From Coxiellaceae bacterium (GTDB lineage Bacteria; Pseudomonadota; Gammaproteobacteria; UBA9339), in NCBI GenBank assembly GCA_003142435.1, contig PLMI01000111.1, positions 1 to 6,420 of the forward strand: a stretch of 6,420 nucleotides of DNA. The letters run 5' to 3'. Positions 1 through 6,397 of the stretch are shown here, piece by piece (position 1 is the stretch's first letter; every line of letters starts with the position of its first letter). Under the pieces are notes generated by a model that had not been told where the DNA came from, ran no database searches, and worked only from the letters and a program-made list of their open reading frames with translations. A program made the position numbers and the translations under genes.

Positions 1-3000
1 CCACTACAATAGCTTGAGGTGAAATCTTTTCAAAATTTACTTTAGGATCACCTTTATAATAAAGAAAAGCTTGTGGTGAAATCATTTCAAAACTTACTTG
101 AAGTTTTTCAAATTTTCCGATGTTACAAGAATTTGGAGGATATTTGTTAAATACCTTCCCAAAATGCGCGGCTTTTTCGCTATCAGGAAGCTGACAGCAA
201 TATAATAAATAGTCGGCAGCTTCTCTATCAAAATTGTGCAGTAAAAATTCCGGGTCAGTGTTAGTGTTTCTACAAAATTTACAAAAATCGTTAAAACGCC
301 TCTTTCTAATAATGCTACTTTTTTGCAGTACAATCTGCGATTCATAATAAATCATCGCAAATGGTCCGCATAACCCTTCCTTAGATAGCCATCCAATCTC
401 TTCCGGCTTAAGCTTAGGGGAAAAATAATCCCCTATATCAACATTTGCAACTGCAAGAAGTTGGCAAATTTGCGGAATATCTGCTATGTTGATTGGATTC
501 TTTTTAAGAAATGCAAAAATATTTTGACGAATAAATGCTTCTTTGGCTTCTTGCGCACCAGATTCCATACGCGGGTAACCTTGCAATATCACATCTACAT
601 ACTTATTTAAATTACTGAGCTGTGTGAAGTCAGGAGTTTGCATTTTAGTAAACTCTGTAGCAGATGCTTTGCTGCCGGGAGAAACTGGTGGCTTTAAATT
701 CTCCGCTAAATCAGCCCACCCGGTTAAGCCTACACCCAATGCCCTGCTCGCTAAACAAATTGAAACACTTTTATTATCGTCTCCTTTTTTACACTTCTCT
801 GTTGCATAATTTCCCGCATAACTTTTCAATAGCAATTCAATTCCTTCATATGAACAACTGTATTCACTTCTTGCAGATGGTTTTACACGCAGTAATAAAC
901 TCTCAAGAACTATTTGCCCGTAAGACCTTGAGTCAACTGAACTACTATGAGTTTCACCTGAAGGTGAAGCAAAAGCCGGCGTTACCTGTAATTTCTGTTT
1001 GCATTGAACCAATTGCCCCATAAAATATCTGAAAGCATTTGCAATTGCGCCTGAATCATCATCACTATTAGACTTATCAGCAAAATAATCCTTCACATAA
1101 TCTGCATCTTGGAACATGGCAAAACAAAAATCCTCAGATGCTTTTTTCAATTCGCTATTCGCTGCAAATACGTCTTGGTTATCCCCGTGAAAACCATAAA
1201 TTTTCACCATTAGAGCCCTTGCCATTTGCATGACGCCATCCAACCTTTGTTCAGCTCCACATATCAACGAATCATTAAGCGCGGTACCAAAGTCTGAGTG
1301 ATTTTTTACTTCTTTTAACGCTTTTTCTGCCTCCGTTTTTTTGTACACCAGATAGTTCATTGCAAATATGAGTTCATCTTCGGTCACCTCACCTTTTTCA
1401 CTATCTATTTTCTTTTGCAGTTCTTTATCAAACAAGTATTCCCCAGAAGTACACAAAAAATCTTCTGCGTCCTTCTTACAAGCTCCATCAGCTTGCAGTA
1501 GAGCATAGCCATGGATCAACTTCTGCCTAAAAGCCCTCGAGGTTTCAGGAGCTTTTACAAGGCCTATAGAGCTCGGATCATCAAATAAATTAAGGTTAAA
1601 TTTTTGCTCTGCTTTTTCGTTATATTCTTTTACTTTAGAAAAAGCATATTTTATATGGTCTTTTAATAAACTGTCATTTGCAGGCGAAAGCTCAGATGGT
1701 AATGATGTAATCCTAGAAAAAATCAGAAAATACATCGCTGTATTTACACAAGTTATCGCTGTATTTACACAAGTTTCTGCCTCGTAAGATGAAGATGGTT
1801 TAATTGATCCCAGTATTGTTTCACAAAATTTTATCGCCTGTCCTGCTAAAGCTCTTCCTTCTTCATCATTACTTAAAAATATCCCGCTTGCATTTTCACA
1901 AAATACTTTTATAAGTACAGCTGCTTGCGTAGCTATCCTAGAACTATCGGCTACAGGTAGAGGTAGGCTCATTTCGTATAACAAATAACTCATACCAAAT
2001 TGAAGTATTCTATAATTATTTGTAACCCATATAGCACCCAGCTGACCATCAGTATCATAGGCATCAAGTCTATTTGCCATTTCTTCGCTGTTTTTTTGCT
2101 TTGCTTGAACTTCCTGTATAGTAGTTAACAAGTAGCACCCAAAAGTAGCAAAAAATATTTCTAAATCATTTTTAAATTTAGAGTTTTCTTCAGGATCTTT
2201 TGCAGAAGTATCTTCACATCTTCGTTGCGCGATGGCATATACCATCAATAAATTACTTATAAGAGATCGCAAAGTTTCATTGTCGCTGTGAAAATTATTG
2301 AAAAAGTTAAAATCAAACTCCGACTCCGATCCTGTTTTCTTTTTATATAGACTTATTAATTCACATGCTCTCCATGTGGTATTTACTAACGCTGCAATCG
2401 TAGCTTTATCTTCGGTAGAAGAATCAAATAATGGTATCTTCGATATAATTATATTTAGTGCCCGTTGTGCCGCCACATCAACTACATGAACATCTTTTTG
2501 ACCGGCTGAAACTTGTTCAGTAGTTTCTAATAATTTTGTACAAAATTCTACAGCCTTTACATCTAACCCATCCTTTCTATTTTTGCCTTTACTTTGAGTT
2601 CTAAATATATTTTGCGCGCCATCACATATTTTTTCAGCAACTGAAGCTGCTTGAATTCTACTTACAGAACTATTATGTGACTGCGTTATTGTTAAAAGCG
2701 AATAGTCTATTAAAAACATAAGTTGCTTTGACGGTTCATCTCCATCTTTATATTCAACCGTAGAACTCTTTTTGGGTGTAGCATTAGCAGAACCAGCTCT
2801 TTTAACCGGGGTTGAAGGTTCAGGTGATGTTGAGCTTGCAGCCGAAGGTGGCAAAGAGAAAACTTCTTCTTGGGGAGTCAATTTAGCGGAGAAATAATCT
2901 CCCAAAGCCTTAACAATTGCAGCCCTTTGCCCTGGATCTGTAGCAACCCCATATGCGCGCAACAAATTTTTTTCAAAAGATGCCGAAGACAATTTAGGAA

Positions 3001-5911
3001 AACCAAAATTACTAAGGACATCCAATAAACCAAATTCAAATTTTTCTTGTTTCGTATCTGTTTTATATTGCGCTATCAAAGAACAAGCTTCCAATACGTG
3101 GGCCAGCAAATCTTTATCTCCCGTCTTAGAAGAATAATCTAACCATATTATTCTCGATAACCCTAAATATAACGCTGCATATGCACAAATATCCACCTCT
3201 TGAGCTTGAAGTGGTTTAGTAGTTGCTAACACTTTTTTGCAAAATTCTATCGCATTTTCATTTAATTTATCTTCTCTTTCGGAAAATACTTTTATTACGT
3301 TTCTTGCGTCTTTTCCAAATAATCTTTGGATAACACATGTTGCTTGATTTCTACAATTAGAATCAGCAAGCCTAGGCAACAAATAGTCTATAGCTAACTG
3401 AATCGCTCTTACGTTTTCACTCTTTGCAGCACAAGTAACTTCGGCAATTTTACTGGGAGTAAGAGACATACTGCGGGATGTAACTGATTCGTAATTAGTA
3501 GCTGGTGATTGAGTATCAGGACTACCTCTTCTCCTAGGAGGAGGAGGTGTTGATGGCACGCCAGTTGCGGATGGAACCGAAGGCACTTCAGTTGCAGCAG
3601 GAGTTAATGGCATCCCGGTTGCCGATAGAGAAACTAAATTGGTAATTTCTTCTGGCGAAACTAAATTAAAAGCTTCCAATAGATAATCGCCAAAAGCTTC
3701 CAAAATTGCAGCCTTTTGCCCTTGCTCTGCAGCAACCTCATATGCACGCAATAAATTCCTTTTAAGGGATTCCAAAGTTTTACGATCTGGTATATCTAAA
3801 CCTAAACGAAGAGAACGAGGATTATTAAACAAATGAAGATCAAATGGACGACCAGATTTATCATTATACTGCTTCATTAAACGGCACGCATCCAATGTAC
3901 AGGCTAATAAAGTATCACTCGTAGTCTTATTAGGATCCAAGATTGCTATTTTAGATAAAACCAAACATAGCGCAGCATTTGTACAACACTCCGGTTCTGA
4001 TTCGACAGATTTTTTAGTACCTGCTAAAATTCGTTGATAAAAATCTTCTACCAAAGTATCTAGGGCTAAAGGGGCCCCATTTTTATTCTTTCTCTTCTCG
4101 CCATTACTTAAAAATAAGCTATTGCTACCGTTAAATAATCTTGCGAAAACCGAAGCTGCTTGATTTCTAATAACTGGATCATTGGGAGAAATCTCCATTT
4201 TGTGCAATAAATACATTATAGAAAACTGCATTTTTTCTCTTGCTTCATTTCCAAAATCAGAACTAGGATTATAATTATCTAACGTTTTTTCTTTTAAAAT
4301 CTCTTCTAACAAATACTCTCCAAAAACTTGGAAAAATTTCTCTTTTTCGCTTTGATTCTCCTCAACTTTTGTAAATGTCCACACCCACAACCGCAATAAG
4401 TTCTGCTTAAAATTCACAATTTGCGTAGCTCCTAGCAGACCTGTATTAATTCCTAAACGCTCAGCAGTAAATAACTCAGGATTAGGCGATTTTTGTATAA
4501 AGGATCTTATGGACAATTGTTGCGCGGTTGCCTGGTTATATAATGACAATAAATCAAATGCTGCATGCACATGACCAATTGGAGAGTCTCCTGGCACAGT
4601 AAGCGCTATCGCAGACAAAACTGCATATAATGTAATACCTACTACCGTCCCCCTCGGCACATTGGTTAAATCATAGTAATCACTACGCGCCTCATCTTTT
4701 TCTGCTCTTGCAGAGATAGCACTGTAGCATTTTTCAGGACTTGCTTCTGTTATTTCACGATGATATTTATTTACAATTGTAAAAATACTTTCTCTAAAAC
4801 CCATCAGGGAACAGAAGTTATGCGCACACGTAACATTTTCAGAGAGATGCATTTGTCCGCATAGCTTTGGAACTATATCAGCAAGAGTCAAATAGCCGGT
4901 GATTGCAACTGGTGTTTTTCTTACATTTAAATCAGTGAAGCATGTCGTAATGCTTTGAGAAATACTATTGAATTCCTCGACTGTTATTTTTCCCTCGGCT
5001 TTTGTTGGCGAAGATTGCAATTCTCCTAACTTGCTTAACTTCTCGTGAAGTTTGGACAAACCTTCTTCGATGCCCTTTTCAAAAAAAGTCTGATTACCAG
5101 AAATACTTCCGTATCTAAATAATTTTATATAACCAGTGTTACTAATTCCTGTTACTTCTAAAAAATTAGCTATTGTCTGAACCTCTGGAGAATATTCATT
5201 TAAAAGAAAACAAGCTCTTAACATATTATGAGCTATTTGCTCAACATATTTGTCTTTTTTTTCTACTAAATACTTTTCCTCATCAGTTGCGATATTTACT
5301 AACAAAGCAAAAATGGTAAGTGCAACTTGTTTATTATCCAAAGATACTCTAGATACTCTTCTTTTTCTATCTCTAAAATCTTTTAAAAAACCTGTTTTGG
5401 CATCTGCCTTAAATAAATCAGATATTTTTGGCAACCCATTTACTATACTCCCAGCATTTTCTTTAATTTGTTCTACTGCTAGCGCTCCTTTACTTCCATC
5501 TTTCATTTTCGGAAAGACAGGAGATCCATTAGAACCTAAAAAAAACACACTTAGATCTTCATTAGTTACAATGAGCAGAATTTGAGTGGTCGGTATCGGT
5601 GGAGTAACAGTAGGCTCTGATGCCGCTCGCGGAGCTTCCTCCGGTTTAGCATCCGGTGATGGAATATTTGACCAGGATTTACCCTTTGATTGACTCTCTA
5701 AATTTATTCCTGGTATCGCAGCTGGTGTAAATGGAAGATTGCCCGACGGCGCCTGCGCTGGAGTAGATGGTGCAGAGGAAGAAGCATGGGATACTGTTGA
5801 GGCACTTGAATCACCGCTTAAAGGAGAAGTATTGTTAGCAGCTGCTGGAGCAGGTGGACTTAACAAAGCATTGCTAGGACTTGCACATAACGTATACTCT
5901 CTAAGCGCCAT
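1..5911 (-). CDS. Giant modular repeat protein, function unknown (C-terminus beyond the window)
   Basis: An uninterrupted frame of 1970 codons begins MALREYTLCASPSNALL and runs off the left edge, so only the C-terminus is missing. I do not recognise the family. In order I see: a Pro/Ser/Thr/Ala-rich tail (residues 8-110), a helical region with a basic RDRKRR patch (180-185), six divergent helical modules (about 333-1835) each ending in a landmark like NLLRAY...GDYLL, Pro/Ser/Thr linkers at about 750-815 and 1020-1062, a GLCGPFAMIYY motif with Cys1848, and a 19-residue tandem repeat from about 1939. No signal peptide or clear membrane helix is visible, so it is probably cytosolic or exported by a leaderless route. 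The ATG at 5911 is chosen because AGAGGTGA lies four bases upstream; an in-frame ATG at 5968 lacks such a site and the frame closes at 5975-5977. It appears to be transcribed alone from the upstream region. An effector or host-interaction role is inference from architecture only. Confidence 0.92.
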   Translation of the reverse strand, partial: MALREYTLCASPSNALLSPPAPAAANNTSPLSGDSSASTVSHASSSAPSTPAQAPSGNLPFTPAAIPGINLESQSKGKSWSNIPSPDAKPEEAPRAASEPTVTPPIPTTQILLIVTNEDLSVFFLGSNGSPVFPKMKDGSKGALAVEQIKENAGSIVNGLPKISDLFKADAKTGFLKDFRDRKRRVSRVSLDNKQVALTIFALLVNIATDEEKYLVEKKDKYVEQIAHNMLRACFLLNEYSPEVQTIANFLEVTGISNTGYIKLFRYGSISGNQTFFEKGIEEGLSKLHEKLSKLGELQSSPTKAEGKITVEEFNSISQSITTCFTDLNVRKTPVAITGYLTLADIVPKLCGQMHLSENVTCAHNFCSLMGFRESIFTIVNKYHREITEASPEKCYSAISARAEKDEARSDYYDLTNVPRGTVVGITLYAVLSAIALTVPGDSPIGHVHAAFDLLSLYNQATAQQLSIRSFIQKSPNPELFTAERLGINTGLLGATQIVNFKQNLLRLWVWTFTKVEENQSEKEKFFQVFGEYLLEEILKEKTLDNYNPSSDFGNEAREKMQFSIMYLLHKMEISPNDPVIRNQAASVFARLFNGSNSLFLSNGEKRKNKNGAPLALDTLVEDFYQRILAGTKKSVESEPECCTNAALCLVLSKIAILDPNKTTSDTLLACTLDACRLMKQYNDKSGRPFDLHLFNNPRSLRLGLDIPDRKTLESLKRNLLRAYEVAAEQGQKAAILEAFGDYLLEAFNLVSPEEITNLVSLSATGMPLTPAATEVPSVPSATGVPSTPPPPRRRGSPDTQSPATNYESVTSRSMSLTPSKIAEVTCAAKSENVRAIQLAIDYLLPRLADSNCRNQATCVIQRLFGKDARNVIKVFSEREDKLNENAIEFCKKVLATTKPLQAQEVDICAYAALYLGLSRIIWLDYSSKTGDKDLLAHVLEACSLIAQYKTDTKQEKFEFGLLDVLSNFGFPKLSSASFEKNLLRAYGVATDPGQRAAIVKALGDYFSAKLTPQEEVFSLPPSAASSTSPEPSTPVKRAGSANATPKKSSTVEYKDGDEPSKQLMFLIDYSLLTITQSHNSSVSRIQAASVAEKICDGAQNIFRTQSKGKNRKDGLDVKAVEFCTKLLETTEQVSAGQKDVHVVDVAAQRALNIIISKIPLFDSSTEDKATIAALVNTTWRACELISLYKKKTGSESEFDFNFFNNFHSDNETLRSLISNLLMVYAIAQRRCEDTSAKDPEENSKFKNDLEIFFATFGCYLLTTIQEVQAKQKNSEEMANRLDAYDTDGQLGAIWVTNNYRILQFGMSYLLYEMSLPLPVADSSRIATQAAVLIKVFCENASGIFLSNDEEGRALAGQAIKFCETILGSIKPSSSYEAETCVNTAITCVNTAMYFLIFSRITSLPSELSPANDSLLKDHIKYAFSKVKEYNEKAEQKFNLNLFDDPSSIGLVKAPETSRAFRQKLIHGYALLQADGACKKDAEDFLCTSGEYLFDKELQKKIDSEKGEVTEDELIFAMNYLVYKKTEAEKALKEVKNHSDFGTALNDSLICGAEQRLDGVMQMARALMVKIYGFHGDNQDVFAANSELKKASEDFCFAMFQDADYVKDYFADKSNSDDDSGAIANAFRYFMGQLVQCKQKLQVTPAFASPSGETHSSSVDSRSYGQIVLESLLLRVKPSARSEYSCSYEGIELLLKSYAGNYATEKCKKGDDNKSVSICLASRALGVGLTGWADLAENLKPPVSPGSKASATEFTKMQTPDFTQLSNLNKYVDVILQGYPRMESGAQEAKEAFIRQNIFAFLKKNPINIADIPQICQLLAVANVDIGDYFSPKLKPEEIGWLSKEGLCGPFAMIYYESQIVLQKSSIIRKRRFNDFCKFCRNTNTDPEFLLHNFDREAADYLLYCCQLPDSEKAAHFGKVFNKYPPNSCNIGKFEKLQVSFEMISPQAFLYYKGDPKVNFEKISPQAIVV
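11..124 (-). repeat. Start of a 57-bp (19-residue) tandem repeat at the window edge
   Basis: Bases 11-43 and 68-100 match at 29 of 33 positions, offset by exactly 57 bases (19 codons). The coding strand reads VSFEMISPQA (from residue 1939), then FLYYKGDPK, then VNFEKISPQA (from residue 1958). The other 24 bases of each unit are not obviously similar. Only two cores are visible because the gene leaves the window here; the array may continue to the left. Confidence 0.7.
320..379 (-). other. Possible papain-like cysteine protease nucleophile motif
   Basis: Residues 1845-1861 read EGLCGPFAMIYYESQIV, with Cys1848 encoded at 370-368. The pattern Gly-x-Cys-x-x-(hydrophobic)-(small)-x-x-(aromatic) is like the nucleophile helix of several papain-fold cysteine peptidases and effector proteases such as the YopT (C58) group. 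It follows directly after the last helical module. No matching catalytic His and Asp can be assigned: His residues occur downstream (LLHNFD, AAHFGK) but the rest of any domain lies beyond the left edge. It may equally be a structural cysteine. Confidence 0.25.
1734..1775 (-). repeat. Perfect 21-bp tandem duplication, in frame
   Basis: The 21 bases at 1734-1754 are repeated exactly at 1755-1775. On the coding strand this gives TCVNTAI followed by TCVNTAM (about residues 1380-1393) inside the Ala-rich helix of module 5. The corresponding helix in modules 2 and 3 (CTNAALCLVLSKI, CAYAALYLGLSRI) has only one such segment, so one copy is an extra seven-residue insertion. The lack of any mismatch points to a recent slippage or duplication event. 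Confidence 0.95.
2724..2854 (-). other. Low-complexity Ser/Pro/Thr linker between modules 3 and 4
   Basis: Residues 1020-1062 are rich in Ser, Pro, Thr and Ala, with a basic stretch (VKRAGSANATPKK), and lack hydrophobic helix patterning. They separate the end of module 3 (GDYFSAKLTPQEE) from the first helix of module 4 (MFLIDYSLL). The composition is that of a disordered tether, resembling the N-terminal tail and the linker between modules 2 and 3. Confidence 0.7.
3545..3625 (-). repeat. Three 27-bp repeats coding a Pro/Thr-rich linker
   Basis: Three successive nine-residue units, SATGMPLTP, AATEVPSVP and SATGVPSTP (residues 763-789), form part of the linker between modules 2 and 3. The outer two units are also similar at DNA level (3549-3571 against 3603-3625, offset 54 bases). 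They run directly into PPPPRRRGSP (789-798). This is a flexible low-complexity linker built by short-unit duplication. Confidence 0.75.
5582..5890 (-). other. Disordered Pro/Ser/Thr/Ala-rich N-terminal tail
   Basis: Residues 8-110 consist largely of Pro, Ser, Thr, Ala and Gly, with runs such as SPPAPAAANN and SSSAPSTPAQAPSG. No positively charged n-region followed by a hydrophobic core is present, so this is not a Sec signal peptide. The ordered part begins at about residue 111 with LLIVTNEDLSVFFLGSNG. The tail may be a flexible leader or part of a non-Sec export signal, but nothing in it identifies a secretion system. Confidence 0.7.
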
Positions 5912-5915
5912 AAAA

Positions 5916-5923
5916 TCACCTCT
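5916..5923 (-). promoter_or_regulatory. Strong ribosome binding site of the giant gene
   Basis: On the minus strand AGAGGTGA is followed by TTTT and then the ATG. GAGGTGA is complementary to the 16S anti-Shine-Dalgarno sequence. This decides the start codon in favour of 5911 over the in-frame ATG 57 bases upstream, and it supports a bacterial origin. Confidence 0.85.
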
Positions 5924-6025
5924 ACGAAAATTAAGGGTTTTTGAAACATAAAAAAATAGATGAGCCATAAAAAATCATTACGACTTATCTAATTAAAATC
6001 CTTTTTTTCTTATCCCTATACAAAT

Positions 6026-6054
6026 ATTATACTACAATACATTTAGTTATGTGT
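6026..6054 (-). promoter_or_regulatory. Candidate promoter of the giant gene
   Basis: A perfect TATAAT lies on the minus strand at 6031-6026, about 115 bases before the start codon. With a 17-base spacer the -35 position reads ACACAT (6054-6049), a poor match to TTGACA, so the promoter would be weak, activator-dependent or rely mainly on its -10 box. It implies an untranslated leader of roughly 105-110 bases, in which I see no stable structure. In DNA this AT-rich a TATAAT can arise by chance, hence moderate confidence. Confidence 0.4.
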
Positions 6055-6129
6055 GATAAAGCCAAATAAATGCACAAAATTTAAACACTAGAGTTTGATA
6101 CTTTTAATAATCTTTATAAAAACAAAAAC

Positions 6130-6148
6130 TTAATTTTAAGAAAATTAA
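6130..6148. repeat. Perfect AT-rich palindrome, possible operator
   Basis: TTAATTTT and AAAATTAA, perfect eight-base inverted arms, flank a three-base spacer AAG. It lies about 100 bases upstream of the candidate -10 box of the giant gene, where an activator or nucleoid protein could bind. Such short palindromes arise readily in AT-rich intergenic DNA, so the role is uncertain. Confidence 0.35.
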
Positions 6149-6163
6149 CTAAAGGCGTATATT

Positions 6164-6198
6164 TTTTAAAATAACATTAAAATGAGTTATTTTTAAAA
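6164..6198. repeat. AT-rich inverted repeat with 12-base arms
   Basis: TTTTAAAATAAC (6164-6175) and GTTATTTTTAAAA (6186-6198) are inverted copies, with one extra T in the right arm, separated by ten bases. The stem has only one G-C pair, so as an RNA hairpin it would be weak and unlike a standard intrinsic terminator. It could be a protein-binding site or a remnant of a mobile sequence. Confidence 0.35.
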
Positions 6199-6208
6199 CC
6201 ACTGAAAA

Positions 6209-6397
6209 ATGTCATGCTACAGTGTATTTTCTGGTTTTGCTGAATACAGCAATTTTCTTGTGCTCCCATTTTTGTTTTATATTGTCATTGCCTCAAAAGT
6301 GAGAATCCATAAACTTATGGTATATAAATTTCCACCGATTAAAAAACGCAAGCTAAAACCTGCAGCTACCAAGTCAAAAAAAAACAGAAATTATTAA
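6209..6397 (+). CDS. Doubtful 62-residue frame, hydrophobic start and very basic end
   Basis: The frame reads ATG to TAA on the plus strand, divergent from the giant gene. The product would have one hydrophobic stretch (FLVLPFLFYIVIA, about residues 17-29) and a strongly basic tail (KKRKLKPAATKSKKNR). I recognise no family. There is no Shine-Dalgarno sequence before the ATG and no good plus-strand promoter, and a six-base inverted repeat (6237-6252) lies inside it. A frame of this length can occur by chance, and the basic tail could simply reflect A-rich DNA. It is listed because nothing else occupies this part of the upstream region. Confidence 0.18.
   Translation: MSCYSVFSGFAEYSNFLVLPFLFYIVIASKVRIHKLMVYKFPPIKKRKLKPAATKSKKNRNY

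Larger units (their letters stand above)
407..4915 (-). repeat. Six divergent copies of a helical module inside the giant protein
   Basis: Approximate copies by residue are 333-539, 561-748, 835-1011, 1062-1265, 1300-1498 and 1512-1835. Each has recurring landmarks in the same order: an amphipathic helix such as FSIMYLLHKM; a segment like RNQAASVFARLFNGSNSLF; a helix ending like AIEFCKKVL; an Ala-rich helix such as CTNAALCLVLSKIAIL; a helix like LDACRLMKQYND followed by FDLHLFNN; and a final helix pair starting NLLRAY and ending GDYLL. The Asn (or equivalent) of the last landmark falls at residues 504, 719, 982, 1220, 1464 and 1797. Copies 2 and 3 are the most alike (17 of 25 residues across this landmark). 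Copy 1 is strongly diverged; copy 6 is enlarged and ends GDYFSPKLKPEE, closely resembling GDYFSAKLTPQEE of copy 3. The pattern suggests an alpha-solenoid-like fold, but no known repeat family (TPR, HEAT, ankyrin, Sel1) is evident by eye. Confidence 0.75.

Noticed and set aside
94..345. Minus-strand open frame of 83 codons
   Set aside because: It overlaps the giant gene in a different frame on the same strand, within coding sequence whose frame shows clear repeat structure (SPQA cores); a shadow.
624..1023. Two overlapping plus-strand open frames (624-809 and 664-1023)
   Set aside because: They lie wholly antisense to the giant gene, have no ribosome binding site and show no protein-like pattern; they are shadows.
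2338..2349. Possible frameshift or stop within the giant gene near the A/T-rich stretch
   Set aside because: Triplet-by-triplet reading shows the frame remains open (KK followed by Y and L) and repeat landmarks continue in the same frame on both sides.
5250..5585. Plus-strand open frame of 111 codons, with similar shorter frames at 2298-2489 and 5739-5951
   Set aside because: All are antisense to the giant gene. The last reads as the complement of the Pro/Ser/Ala-rich tail, which lacks stops because of its composition.
5909..5968. Alternative upstream start codon at 5968-5966 adding 19 residues (MAHLFFYVSKTLNFRRGDF)
   Set aside because: It has no Shine-Dalgarno sequence, whereas the ATG at 5911 follows AGAGGTGA at ideal spacing.
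6237..6252. Hairpin TTGCTG-AATA-CAGCAA followed by TTTTCTT, considered as an intrinsic terminator
   Set aside because: The stem is six base pairs with only three or so G-C pairs, the T-run is interrupted, and no gene ends just before it.
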